Positions 16,260-25,119 of a stretch of 64,000 nt of DNA are shown piece by piece (positions within the stretch are counted from its first letter, which is position 1; every line of letters begins with the position of its first letter). The stretch lies in the NCBI GenBank assembly GCA_045657625.1, contig JAZOTM010000009.1, positions 1-64,000 of the forward strand. Direction: 5' to 3'. A program made the position numbers and the translations under genes. The notes under the pieces were generated by a model, which was given only the letters and a program-made list of their open reading frames with translations, was not told the origin of the DNA and ran no database searches. The DNA is from JAZOTM01 sp045657625. Its GTDB lineage: Bacteria > Bacillota > Clostridia > Lachnospirales > Lachnospiraceae.

Positions 16260-16288
16260 ATTCTATCTATACCAATAAATTTTGTCAA
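16260..16288 (-). promoter_or_regulatory. Promoter of ilvN-ilvC
   Basis: TTGACA (16288-16283) and TAGAAT (16265-16260) with a 17-base spacer. The transcript start would be about 30 bases before the ilvN ATG, leaving no room for a T-box or peptide attenuator. Confidence 0.85.
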
Positions 16289-16352
16289 TAAAAAAATGCT
16301 TTAAATTTATAGAAAATTGTTTTTTCATAACTTTGGGTTATGAACCATATAT

Positions 16353-16396
16353 ATAAAAAAGAGTTTTGCTGTAAGGTATTACATACAAAACTCTTT
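16353..16396 (-). terminator. Terminator of the amidase gene
   Basis: The 11-bp stem AAAGAGTTTTG (16358-16368) with CAAAACTCTTT (16386-16396) is followed on the minus strand by a T run. Confidence 0.85.
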
Positions 16397-16400
16397 CTTT

Positions 16401-17933
16401 TTATTCTAAGCTATCTAACCAAGCCTGTAATGCGTCTCCCATAGCTTCTACGTAAGCTGTTTGGTTACTGATACAGTTCTTTAAGTCGCTGGAGACAGAC
16501 ATATAACCAAGTTCACAAAGCAAGGTTTCCACTCCTTGGTTGGAATTGCGGTATAAGTTTTCTCCGTAGTACGGATTACGTCCATCAATATAAGCATTGG
16601 TCCAAATACCACCCAACTCACGAATCATAAATAAATAATCCGTATCCGTAGTCAGGTTTTCATAAGGTTCAAAGTCATTTTCAATGGCTTTTTGGTCCAT
16701 GCTGGCGATTTCATCTTCTGTATAAGTTCTGGCATATACACCACTTGCTAACTTATAGGTTTTTTGGTTGGAATAATAGGTATTGGCATCACTTACCAAA
16801 GTATCTGCCACTAATTCTGCCAACGTGGTATCTGCTCTTCCGGAACAATAAATTTCAATTCCGCCACTGGTCACTTCTGAATTGCTGTTGAAATGAATAC
16901 AGAAACAAATCTTTGCATTGCTGGCACATGCCACGTTGACACGACCGTCTTCATCATACATTGTGTATGCCATATCTGCATCCGCACTCTCGGAACCATC
17001 GCGGGTAATTAATACCTTATATCCCAAAGACTCTAAATAGGTCTTCAGCTCTTTTCCATAGGACAATGTCAATTCAGATTCTGTGACTCCACTGGATGAA
17101 GACGCACCGGTATCTAATCCGCCGTGTCCCGGATCGATAACGATATCATACACATCATCCGGTAATTCGGATACGGTTTCATTAGTAAAGTAGAGATAAT
17201 TCAAATCCGTATTTCCATCGGTTTGGAAAGAAATCTCTATGTGCTGATTGGTATCATTTTTCGTCAAGGTATAATAATCCACGGCATCACAACTACTACT
17301 ATCATTTAAGGTGTAATATACCACACTGCCATCTGTCAATTTTACACGTAACAGGGCAACATAACTACCGGTACTGGTGGTTTCTAAAATCATGCCATTG
17401 TTGATTTCTTCGTAATTGGCAAAGGAAATAGAACCATCTTCGTTTACCGTAGTGGTAATGCTGTAGAAATTGGACATTAAACCGGAAGACTCTGTCTCAG
17501 TCTCTGTTTCTTCTTCGTCATCAGATACCTGGGTATCGTATGCATCTACCAGATACAAATACGCATTTTCCAGACTTTCGCCATCGTTTAATGTAAAAGT
17601 ACCTTCAATATTGAAGCTGACTCCATAGGTACCGTATTTGGTAACAGAAGCACTTCTGCTATCTGTGACTAAATCCAGACCTATAAAGGTCGCTGATTTT
17701 TCGATTTCTTCCACGGTTGCATCTCCGGAAAGTGTCACGTTTCCGGTAAAAAATCTCACAAAAAAAGAGATGACTAATACGAGTAATAAAACAAACAAAA
17801 TCATTAAGGAAATAATGGCTGCTCGGAGCATACGCATTTTTCGCATCTTCTTTTGCTTTTTTAATTTTTTCCTACGCATAGCTTCTCTTCTTCGACGATC
17901 TTCTTCACTCATTGGTTGCTGCTTAGCCGACAT
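16401..17933 (-). CDS. N-acetylmuramoyl-L-alanine amidase, membrane-anchored
   Basis: This is a 510-residue Amidase_3 (zinc-dependent) enzyme that cleaves the MurNAc-L-Ala bond of peptidoglycan. A lysine/arginine-rich start is followed by one membrane segment (about 39-61, IISLMILFVLLLVLVISFFV), then an extracellular beta-rich region with an acidic EEETETETESS linker. The catalytic domain (about 270-510) shows zinc ligands in DPGHGG, a Glu in VTESELTL, CIHFNS, and the catalytic Glu in LLCELGYM. GGAG lies 6 bases before the ATG at 17933; a TTG at 17945 is less likely. Probably monocistronic. Confidence 0.93.
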   Translation of the reverse strand: MSAKQQPMSEEDRRRREAMRRKKLKKQKKMRKMRMLRAAIISLMILFVLLLVLVISFFVRFFTGNVTLSGDATVEEIEKSATFIGLDLVTDSRSASVTKYGTYGVSFNIEGTFTLNDGESLENAYLYLVDAYDTQVSDDEEETETETESSGLMSNFYSITTTVNEDGSISFANYEEINNGMILETTSTGSYVALLRVKLTDGSVVYYTLNDSSSCDAVDYYTLTKNDTNQHIEISFQTDGNTDLNYLYFTNETVSELPDDVYDIVIDPGHGGLDTGASSSSGVTESELTLSYGKELKTYLESLGYKVLITRDGSESADADMAYTMYDEDGRVNVACASNAKICFCIHFNSNSEVTSGGIEIYCSGRADTTLAELVADTLVSDANTYYSNQKTYKLASGVYARTYTEDEIASMDQKAIENDFEPYENLTTDTDYLFMIRELGGIWTNAYIDGRNPYYGENLYRNSNQGVETLLCELGYMSVSSDLKNCISNQTAYVEAMGDALQAWLDSLE

Positions 17934-18041
17934 GTTACACTCCAAATTTATAATCTAGGGAAACGCTGTAAGCACAGCATTTCCCTTAAATATGTTATCA
18001 TAAGCAAAATTGGTCAACAATGGTTTTCACAGAAAATTCCC

Positions 18042-19412
18042 TTAATTTTTGTTAAGAATTCTATCTGCTACATAAACACCACTGGCAGATGCATGAGACA
18101 GAGAATGCGTGACTCCACTACCATCGCCAATGACATAAAGACCTTTGTATTTGGTCTCTAAATTTTCATCAATCGCCACTTCCATGTTGTAGAATTTAAC
18201 TTCCACTCCATAAAGCAAAGTATCTTCGTTGGCAGTACCCGGAGCAATCTTATCCAAGGCATGAATCATTTCGATAATGCCATCTAAAATACGTTTTGGT
18301 AAAACCAAACTCAAATCTCCCGGAGTGGCTGCCAAAGTCGGACGAACCGTACCTTCTTCAATACGTTTTTCCGTACTTCTTCTACCTCTTTCCAAATCTC
18401 CGAATCGCTGTACAATCACGCCACCACCCAGCATGTTGGAAAGTCTGGCAATACTTTCTCCATAGCCGTTACTATCTTTGAAAGGTTCGGAAAAATGTTT
18501 TGCTACCAACAAAGCAAAATTGGTGTTTTCCGTACGCTTGCTTGGATCTTCAAAACTATGGCCGTTTACTGTCACGATACCATTGGTGTTTTCGTTTACC
18601 ACAATTCCATAAGGGTTCATGCAGAAGGTACGCACGCGATCTTCAAATTTTTCTGTCTGATATACGATTTTGGATTCGTACAATTCGTCTGTCAATTCTG
18701 AGAAAATCACCGCCGGCAATTCCACGCGTACTCCAATATCTACACGATTGGATTTTGTGGCGATTTCTAATTCCTGACAGACTTTTTCCATCCATTTACT
18801 TCCACTTCGGCCAACGGAAACAATACATTTTTCGCCATCATAAGTTTCATTCTTGGTGTAAACACGGTAATGATTCTCGCCTACGACTTCTAAACGTTCT
18901 ACCGGAGTATCAAAGAAAAAGTCTACTTTCTCTTTTAATTCCTTATAAATGTTTTCCAAAACAATATAATTGATGTCTGTTCCTAAATGACGAACAGAAG
19001 CTTCTAATAAATTTAATTTATTCTGCATACAGACTTTTTTTAGGGATGTTCCGGCGGTGGAATACATTTTTGTGTCTTTTCCACCATAGGCACAATTAAT
19101 CTCATCCACATATTTCATTAAGTCCATTGCTTTCTTTTTTCCAATGTGCTCATATAAAGTACCGCCAAAATCATTGGTAATATTATATTTCCCATCGGAA
19201 AAAGCGCCGGCACCACCGAATCCACTCATAATGGCACAGGTATTACACTTGATACAACTTTTAACTTTATCTCCATCAATCGGACATTTTCGGTTTTCCA
19301 AAGAGTGTCCGGTTTCAAATACCGCCACCTTTAAATTCGGATTGCCTTTTATCAATTCATAGGCGGAAAAAATACCACCCGGACCGGCTCCGATAATTAA
19401 TACATCATACAT
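18042..19412 (-). CDS. FAD-dependent dehydrogenase (COG2509-type), substrate unknown
   Basis: This 456-residue flavoprotein starts with the dinucleotide-binding fold DVLIIGAGPGGIFSAYEL and ends with a second FAD motif, GLYVIGDGSGVTHSLSHAS, typical of the uncharacterised dehydrogenase group. Close to the N-terminus is a cysteine group, CPID...CIKCNTCAIM, conserved in this group and possibly redox-active or metal-binding. GGAGG precedes the ATG. A hairpin in the gap toward the amidase gene (about 17956-17986) has no clear T run. Biochemical role unknown; no partner gene is adjacent. Confidence 0.85.
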   Translation of the reverse strand: MYDVLIIGAGPGGIFSAYELIKGNPNLKVAVFETGHSLENRKCPIDGDKVKSCIKCNTCAIMSGFGGAGAFSDGKYNITNDFGGTLYEHIGKKKAMDLMKYVDEINCAYGGKDTKMYSTAGTSLKKVCMQNKLNLLEASVRHLGTDINYIVLENIYKELKEKVDFFFDTPVERLEVVGENHYRVYTKNETYDGEKCIVSVGRSGSKWMEKVCQELEIATKSNRVDIGVRVELPAVIFSELTDELYESKIVYQTEKFEDRVRTFCMNPYGIVVNENTNGIVTVNGHSFEDPSKRTENTNFALLVAKHFSEPFKDSNGYGESIARLSNMLGGGVIVQRFGDLERGRRSTEKRIEEGTVRPTLAATPGDLSLVLPKRILDGIIEMIHALDKIAPGTANEDTLLYGVEVKFYNMEVAIDENLETKYKGLYVIGDGSGVTHSLSHASASGVYVADRILNKN

Positions 19413-19481
19413 AAAACTACCTCCAACTTACTTATAAAACCTTGAAATAGCGAGTTCTTTCGCCTATCAATATTTCTTTTT

Positions 19482-19518
19482 AGAAAAATCAAAGACTATC
19501 GCAATGGATAGTCTTTGA
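19482..19518 (-). terminator. Terminator of the DUF362 gene
   Basis: A perfect 12-bp stem TCAAAGACTATC (19489-19500) with GATAGTCTTTGA (19507-19518) is followed by TTTTTC on the minus strand. Confidence 0.85.
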
Positions 19519-19591
19519 AATATAAATCTTTCTTATATATTTTATCATTATTCTTAATGAATCTCAACTTTTCTCACTTGGAAAAAAGAGG

Positions 19592-20590
19592 TTAACGTAT
19601 CAATTTAAAAGGTTTCACACCTTTTACTGCTTCTTTGGCATCAATGACCGCGTCCTCATGGTCGATGTCAATTAAGGTGTATCGATCATTTCCCATGCCC
19701 AATTCTTTCATATAGGATAACTGACGCAATCCATGTCTGGTTTCGATACGTTCTACCAAGGCCTTATGATCCTTTTCTGTCATAGCATAAATCAAATCGA
19801 TGGATGCCTGATCATTGGCTAAAATATCGAGGGAAGCCACAATTCCAACATTCGGTGTAACAACCGGTTCTGCGGCTACGCCTTCGCAGTCACAGGAAAC
19901 AGACATGTTCCGCATGACGTTGATAAAACAAATGTGATCCTTGAAATAATCTACCGTTGCTTTGGTAGACTCGGAAATGCGTTCCATCAATTCTTCTTCT
20001 GCAATGCTCCACAAATCATCGGATCCTTCTTTGGTATGAATCATGCCTTTTCCAATGCGGCCGTCGGCACAACCGATTCCTAGGTTTTTATTGGAACCAC
20101 CAAAACCACCCATAGTGTGGCCTTTAAAATGTGTCATGGTAATCAATGAATCATAATTGGTCATATGGCTACCAACGGTCATATGATCAAACCATTTTCC
20201 GTTTTCCACCGGCAAATCTGTGGTGCCCTCTTCGTCCATAATATCCACCGGACAGAAATCCCATCCATTGACCTTTAAGGTTTCTCTATGAAGCTCCGTT
20301 GTATAACGATCTCCTTCGTAATAGGTGTTGGTTTCTACAATCGTGGCATCCGGAGTTTCGGATTTCATAAATTCCTGAATCCATGCGCTGGGAATAATAT
20401 TCGGGCCGTTTTTTTCTCCGGTATGCAGTTTGATAGCTACTTTTCCGGTAATTCCTTGATTTACTCTCTCATAAATCTTCTTTAAGCCTTCCGGGGATAA
20501 ATCTCTGGTAAAATAAACCACAGATTCTGCTCCGGTGCGCTCTTCAAAAGGTACGTACTTATTTCCGTTTGTTCCGGCTTTCTTGTCCAT
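19592..20590 (-). CDS. DUF362 domain protein
   Basis: The protein has 332 residues and a DUF362 fold over most of its length, with the typical GKVAIKLHTGEK start, the ETNTYYEGDR segment, and THFKGHTMGGFGGSNKNLGIG in the middle. Some DUF362 proteins carry extra ferredoxin clusters; this one has none. AGGAGG precedes the ATG. It follows the HAD phosphatase gene by 50 bases on the same strand. Function unknown. Confidence 0.85.
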   Translation of the reverse strand: MDKKAGTNGNKYVPFEERTGAESVVYFTRDLSPEGLKKIYERVNQGITGKVAIKLHTGEKNGPNIIPSAWIQEFMKSETPDATIVETNTYYEGDRYTTELHRETLKVNGWDFCPVDIMDEEGTTDLPVENGKWFDHMTVGSHMTNYDSLITMTHFKGHTMGGFGGSNKNLGIGCADGRIGKGMIHTKEGSDDLWSIAEEELMERISESTKATVDYFKDHICFINVMRNMSVSCDCEGVAAEPVVTPNVGIVASLDILANDQASIDLIYAMTEKDHKALVERIETRHGLRQLSYMKELGMGNDRYTLIDIDHEDAVIDAKEAVKGVKPFKLIR

Positions 20591-20640
20591 GGAAAAACCT
20601 CCTGTATTCTTTTGGGTTAAAATAATGTTTTCAATAATAA

Positions 20641-21285
20641 CTATAATATATTTATCACATTTGGTAAATCTGAGATATCATCTATTTTTTGCTGATAATT
20701 TTTTACCACTTTTCCATAACCATAGGTTGCCCAAATAAAAGGCACATTGGCTATTTCGCAGGCGATTTGATCCCCTTGGATATCGCCAATGTAAACCGGG
20801 GATAGCATGTTATGTTTTTTTACCATAAATGCAATATTGGCAGCCTTTCCTTTTCCGTTATCTCCATAGCAAATAAAATCAGTAAAATAGTCCTGAAGTC
20901 CACTTCTATGCAAAAAAGTTTCGATATAGCCGGATTGACAATTACTCACGATATACAAAGGTACCTTTTGGCTTAACTTTTTGATGACGGTTGCCAGCCC
21001 GGGATAAGTGGTATCTATGTCGCTATTTTCCAAATCTTGCATTTCATAGATTTCGCAATCTTTTAAAGTGGTGTATCTCTTTTCTGCGTCATCATCCGGA
21101 ATGCATGCATCTGCGATATCTGTCATGGTTTTTCCAAATAATCCCATGAGCTTTTCCGGGGTAAAAGTGACGTCATAGCCATGATCTTTAGCAGCGCGCT
21201 CCCAGCTCGGAGCAAATACAACCGTGTTATCCCATATAGTTCCATCCATATCAAAAATAATTCCATCTGTATCTAAACGTTCCAT
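20641..21285 (-). CDS. HAD-superfamily phosphatase (phosphoglycolate phosphatase-like)
   Basis: This 214-residue haloacid dehalogenase-type hydrolase has all four motifs: DMDGTIWD near the N-terminus (nucleophile Asp), IVSNCQ for motif II, and the acidic YIGDIQGDQIACEIA near residue 167 for motifs III/IV. An alpha-helical cap lies between motifs I and II. Substrate cannot be told from sequence. AAAGGAA precedes the ATG, 18 bases after surE; the two may act in sequence on nucleotides, which is inference. Confidence 0.88.
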   Translation of the reverse strand: MERLDTDGIIFDMDGTIWDNTVVFAPSWERAAKDHGYDVTFTPEKLMGLFGKTMTDIADACIPDDDAEKRYTTLKDCEIYEMQDLENSDIDTTYPGLATVIKKLSQKVPLYIVSNCQSGYIETFLHRSGLQDYFTDFICYGDNGKGKAANIAFMVKKHNMLSPVYIGDIQGDQIACEIANVPFIWATYGYGKVVKNYQQKIDDISDLPNVINIL

Positions 21286-21302
21286 ATCTGTTTCCTTTAA
21301 AT

Positions 21303-22028
21303 TTATTTTTCAACACCCACATTATTTACGGTACCAATCGAAATATAATGGTCTACGAGTGCACGAAAATCCGTTTCCGGTTCTGCATCTTCTCCATATT
21401 CGCCAACGATACGGTAGCGAACACCGCCGTTTTCCAATGGCTCCTTAGGTTTGTAAAAATCCTTATAAAACATACCGACGGATACCTTACGATCTCTTAA
21501 AATCCCTTGGAATTCTTCTAAGGTACATCCCGGGAAATTGACATTGTGAATATACCCCGGGGATAAAGGTGTGTCCAAAAGTTCTTTTAATACTTGAGAC
21601 AAGTAAGCATCCGTCACTTCATGGCAATCGCCTGCATTTTCTGACAAAGCAATGGAATGAAACCCTTGAAAAGCCCCCTCAAACGCAGCGCCACAGGTGG
21701 CGGAATACTGAATGTCCGATGCACTATTGTATCCATAATTAATGCCGGACAAAACCACATCCGGTTTTTCCGGCATTACCCCTAAGCCGCCTACACGCAC
21801 GCAATCTCCGGGGGTACCACTGCAGGAAAAGGCTTTTACACCTTCCACCGGAAAATCCGGTGCCGGATATACATCCAAATCTTTATGTAAAGTAATGGCA
21901 TGACTCAAACAACTTCTTTGGCTTTCCGGTGCAATCACATACACTTCTCCAAATTCTTTTGCTGCTTCTGCCAGACGAATAATCCCATCTGTTTTGATAC
22001 CATCATCATTTGTAATTAAAATTCGCAT
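21303..22028 (-). CDS. surE: 5'/3'-nucleotidase SurE
   Basis: SurE dephosphorylates nucleoside monophosphates. The 241-residue protein begins MRILITNDDGIKTDGI with the metal-binding NDD, and has the conserved VVLSGINYGYN with substrate-loop Asn residues, then YSATCGAAFEG. GAGGAG precedes the ATG. It is first in surE-HAD-DUF362 and lies downstream of the terminator of the acyl/ketol gene cluster, so it is probably separate from that cluster. Confidence 0.95.
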   Translation of the reverse strand: MRILITNDDGIKTDGIIRLAEAAKEFGEVYVIAPESQRSCLSHAITLHKDLDVYPAPDFPVEGVKAFSCSGTPGDCVRVGGLGVMPEKPDVVLSGINYGYNSASDIQYSATCGAAFEGAFQGFHSIALSENAGDCHEVTDAYLSQVLKELLDTPLSPGYIHNVNFPGCTLEEFQGILRDRKVSVGMFYKDFYKPKEPLENGGVRYRIVGEYGEDAEPETDFRALVDHYISIGTVNNVGVEK

Positions 22029-22085
22029 ACTTTGCTCTCCTCATATGAAATCCTCTATGGGCTTGTCAATACAAAACAGTATAAC

Positions 22086-22112
22086 ATAAAAGGCACTGCT
22101 TCTGCAGTGCCT
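22086..22112 (-). terminator. Terminator of the twelve-gene acyl/ketol cluster
   Basis: A perfect stem AGGCACTGC (22091-22099) with GCAGTGCCT (22104-22112) is followed by TTTTA on the minus strand just after the luxC-like stop. It marks the end of the operon. Confidence 0.85.
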
Positions 22113-22119
22113 AATTGCT

Positions 22120-23322
22120 TTAGACTTCTATTCTTCGCGTCAAAGAGTCGATTAAAGAATAACCATCCCAAATGAGTTGGAAATCCATGCTTTTTCCCAT
22201 AGGAACAACTCGGTCGATTCCTTTTATTCCGGATTCCAGCAAAGGAAAAAGCGTTTCTTTTTTTCCGAAATACACACAGGTTTGGCAACGTTTATCATTG
22301 CAAAATTCCTTTAGTTCCAGCAAATCTTGACAATGATATTCGTAAAAGAACCCACTATTTTCTAATGGATAAATACTATCCGCGGTTACGTGATTTAATT
22401 CTATACGATAAATAAAATTATCTCCCTGGGTGCGAACCTTTACATCCGGCTCTCGTACTGCTGCCAAAGAGGCAGAAGTCAGCTTGTTTACCCCCTGTAT
22501 CTCTTGAAATTGATATTTCTTTTTGACAAGCGTATGCAAATGATTCCAAAAAAGTGCCTTTGCTGCTTCTATTTGCGTACCGGTCCAGACAACGAGTCTT
22601 GGACTTGTACAAGCGTTTTGATCCGAATAAAAAGTGTCATTATAAAAATCCAGTGCAACTTGTTCCTTGTCATTCTGTGCGAGATAATAATCCGAATCAA
22701 TCACGGCAAAAGAATAACGATCCGCGAATAAAACTTCACCGGATCTGGGAGGTAACGGCGATTTACGAATCTCTGCTATGGTTTGATCTCCACCCCAAAT
22801 CACGCGTACATCCGCTAAGGAACTAAACAAATCATTTATCTCTCGATTTCTATCATATCGAAGACAAACAATATAGGATTTTAATTCCGGATAAGATAGC
22901 AATACTTGGTTGATTGCATTCGTAATGATTGTTACTTGCGGAAACTCTTTGGAGGAAACACGAACGATATTGGCATTTCCTGCTAAAAGTCCCGTCACCA
23001 AACTATATGCAAAATTAACCGGTACGTTGGATGGTGCTATGTGAAATAGAACACCTTTCCCATAGACAAAGGGCTTTGCAATTTGATACGTTTCCTTCAT
23101 TTTTAATAACGATGATTTTCGAATCCAAAATGCAAAGGTCATCACATCGCCATATTTTTTTGCATCTTCTTCCTGGCGCAATACTTTCGATAATTCTTCC
23201 AAAAAAGAAAGCAATTGCGTAGCAAAAGGTCGTTGTGCAGGCATATCTGTGATTTCTCTTACAGTATCTTGATCTCCAACTAAAAATTGCACGTTTTGTA
23301 AACACTCAAAATTTTGCTCCAT
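22120..23322 (-). CDS. LuxC-family acyl-CoA/acyl-protein reductase
   Basis: LuxC-type enzymes reduce an enzyme-bound or CoA-bound acyl group to an aldehyde with NADPH. The protein has about 400 residues and an aldehyde-dehydrogenase-like fold. GVLFHIAPSNVPVNFAYSL (about 90) and the active-site cysteine in DQNACTSPRLVVWTG (about 242) are family marks. I chose the ATG at 23322, 17 bases inside the upstream gene's end; an ATG at 23352 is possible and neither has an ideal binding site. It is last in the operon. No luciferase genes are present, so the aldehyde must serve another purpose. Confidence 0.88.
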   Translation of the reverse strand: MEQNFECLQNVQFLVGDQDTVREITDMPAQRPFATQLLSFLEELSKVLRQEEDAKKYGDVMTFAFWIRKSSLLKMKETYQIAKPFVYGKGVLFHIAPSNVPVNFAYSLVTGLLAGNANIVRVSSKEFPQVTIITNAINQVLLSYPELKSYIVCLRYDRNREINDLFSSLADVRVIWGGDQTIAEIRKSPLPPRSGEVLFADRYSFAVIDSDYYLAQNDKEQVALDFYNDTFYSDQNACTSPRLVVWTGTQIEAAKALFWNHLHTLVKKKYQFQEIQGVNKLTSASLAAVREPDVKVRTQGDNFIYRIELNHVTADSIYPLENSGFFYEYHCQDLLELKEFCNDKRCQTCVYFGKKETLFPLLESGIKGIDRVVPMGKSMDFQLIWDGYSLIDSLTRRIEV

Positions 23323-24394
23323 AGGTATCGCTGCACCCCCTGATTTCCGCATTTTTCAGACGCCCAAAGATACGAAAATATTTTCCTTTTCTGCCACAAG
23401 GACAATCATCAATTCCTAAGATTTCTCCTTCATCCTCCGTGAGTAAACTATGTCCCGGATAAGATTCCGGAATCGTAGAAACAACTTGTATAATTCCTTT
23501 TTCTCCGATTCCTACCGGAGAAAAATCAAGAGGATTTCGCACAATCACATCAGAAAAGATACTGGAATGCAAATGACCGCATTCGCATTCCATATAAATG
23601 CACCCTGTTTGTTCTACCATTCCATAATAATCATGGATTTTTGCTAGGCCACATGCATCCTGAAGCTTCGCATGGAAAACATCTCGACTTACGGCCTCGT
23701 TGATTAATTTTTTCCAACCACCGCCATGGATTAAAATGCCGTTGGAAAGATCAAACGTGATGCCTGCTTCTTTTAATCGAATCAATTCCTTGTAAAAATG
23801 TTGCCAAATCATAAACGTAAAACCAAAAAGCAAAATCGGTTTGCCTTTATGTGCTTCAAGAAACTGCGACAATCCTTCCACATCTAAATGCATCTCTTCG
23901 TCCAAAGCGTAGATTTTTTTGGACCCAAAAATGGAAAATCCCAAGATTCCAGCGCCGCGTGCACTAAACATATTTCGGTCTTTTATTACATTGGGCGAAT
24001 CAATAATAATCATGGGCATTCTGGAGGAACCTGTAAAATCAGAAACGATTTTAACCATGGCTTTTTGTTGGTTTGAAGCCGTTTCTTTATTCAGATAAAT
24101 GCGACTTACCGCTTGCCCGGTGGTCCCGGATGATGTCATGGTCTTTACAATTTCATGATCCTCAATGGATTTTAATTGTAATTCTTTAAATAAGCGAACC
24201 GGAAGAAACGGAATATCGGTATAGGCGTGTGTGCCTTCCGGGTGGAAGTCTACGGCCTCGAGCATCCTTCTGTACGCTTCGCAATGTGCAACATGATATT
24301 GCGTAAGATCAGAAAGACGTTGGTTTAATAATTCTTCTTTTTCGTTTTGCGTAACTCCGAAGGGAGTAAGTTTTAAAATATCTTCAAATAACAT
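23306..24394 (-). CDS. LuxE-family acyl-protein synthetase
   Basis: LuxE activates a free carboxylic acid with ATP and carries it as a thioester to LuxC. The 362-residue protein has the adenylate-forming loop TSSGTTGQAVSRIYL (about 87-101), a family-like N-terminus, and IHDYYGMVEQTGCIYMECE (about 247). It overlaps luxC and lies 8 bases after the thioesterase gene. A cysteine cluster CECGH and CPCGRKG near the end may bind metal. Its acid could come from the thioesterase; that link is inference. Confidence 0.88.
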   Translation of the reverse strand: MLFEDILKLTPFGVTQNEKEELLNQRLSDLTQYHVAHCEAYRRMLEAVDFHPEGTHAYTDIPFLPVRLFKELQLKSIEDHEIVKTMTSSGTTGQAVSRIYLNKETASNQQKAMVKIVSDFTGSSRMPMIIIDSPNVIKDRNMFSARGAGILGFSIFGSKKIYALDEEMHLDVEGLSQFLEAHKGKPILLFGFTFMIWQHFYKELIRLKEAGITFDLSNGILIHGGGWKKLINEAVSRDVFHAKLQDACGLAKIHDYYGMVEQTGCIYMECECGHLHSSIFSDVIVRNPLDFSPVGIGEKGIIQVVSTIPESYPGHSLLTEDEGEILGIDDCPCGRKGKYFRIFGRLKNAEIRGCSDTYGAKF

Positions 24395-24402
24395 ATGTTC
24401 AC

Positions 24403-25119
24403 CTAAGAGAGATAGTTATTTATTGTGTCATTTATAATGTTTGCAATTTCCTCTGGATATTCGTTGATAAAAAAATGATTGGATCCAAAGCGATAGAAAT
24501 CACTTTTTCCATCAAATAATTCGTTCCATTTTTTTACATCAATAAGCTGTGTATCCGATTCATTGTAAAAATAAGTTGTATTCATATGGATTTTTTTGTT
24601 GTATTCCTCGCAAAAACGATAAGCAAAAAAATGTGCAAAATCTGAAATCATGGGTTTTAAAAAGATTTGCTTAAATCGTTCATCATTTAACATGCATTCA
24701 TTTAGACCACCTAATTCTTTGGCCCTTTTTAAAATCGAGGATTCCGTGATTTCTTTTTCTTGTCGTAATTCTAAGGCACGAATATGAGGTGCAACTTCTG
24801 CTGCAATAAACGTATGTGTGGGCAAATCTTTTTCGTTTTTCTTCTTTAAAAATTCATACGTTAATAACGCGCCCATGCTATATCCCATAATCGCATACGG
24901 GATAGATGCATCTCTATTTTTTAAAATATAGGCTTCTGAATCTTCTAACATTTCTTGAAAAGAATTTGCCAGCGGTTCTTTGATGCGCTTTCCATGACCA
25001 CTATATTCAATCGTGTAAGGTATAATTGCATGATCCAAATGCATAACCATATTGCGAAAGGAACTTGCGTTGCCTCCGGCATATGGAAAAATGAATAATT
25101 GCATTTCTTTAGCTTTCAT
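24403..25119 (-). CDS. Type II thioesterase (GrsT/RifR-like alpha/beta hydrolase)
   Basis: This 238-residue protein resembles the stand-alone thioesterases of peptide and polyketide pathways, which release or edit acyl chains on carrier proteins. It opens with LFIFPYAGGNASSFRNM, has the nucleophile in AIMGYSMGALLTYE, and the catalytic His in SNHFFINEYP close to the C-terminus. The ATG at 25119 overlaps the end of the ligase gene by 11 bases (ATGAAAGCTAA), so translation is coupled. The adjacent acyl carrier protein in the cluster is its likely substrate. Confidence 0.88.
   Translation of the reverse strand: MKAKEMQLFIFPYAGGNASSFRNMVMHLDHAIIPYTIEYSGHGKRIKEPLANSFQEMLEDSEAYILKNRDASIPYAIMGYSMGALLTYEFLKKKNEKDLPTHTFIAAEVAPHIRALELRQEKEITESSILKRAKELGGLNECMLNDERFKQIFLKPMISDFAHFFAYRFCEEYNKKIHMNTTYFYNESDTQLIDVKKWNELFDGKSDFYRFGSNHFFINEYPEEIANIINDTINNYLS

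Noticed and set aside
16222..16260. T-box or leader-peptide attenuator before ilvN
   Set aside because: The promoter is placed so that the leader is only about 30 bases; no T-box sequence or leucine/valine-rich short ORF fits.
17956..17986. Terminator of the FAD-dependent dehydrogenase gene
   Set aside because: The hairpin (GGGAAACGCTGT with ACAGCATTTCCC) is real but has no T run on the minus strand, so I did not call it a terminator.
22120..24394. A bioluminescence (lux) operon
   Set aside because: Only LuxC- and LuxE-like proteins are present. There is no luxA/luxB luciferase or luxD, and the other ten genes do not fit.
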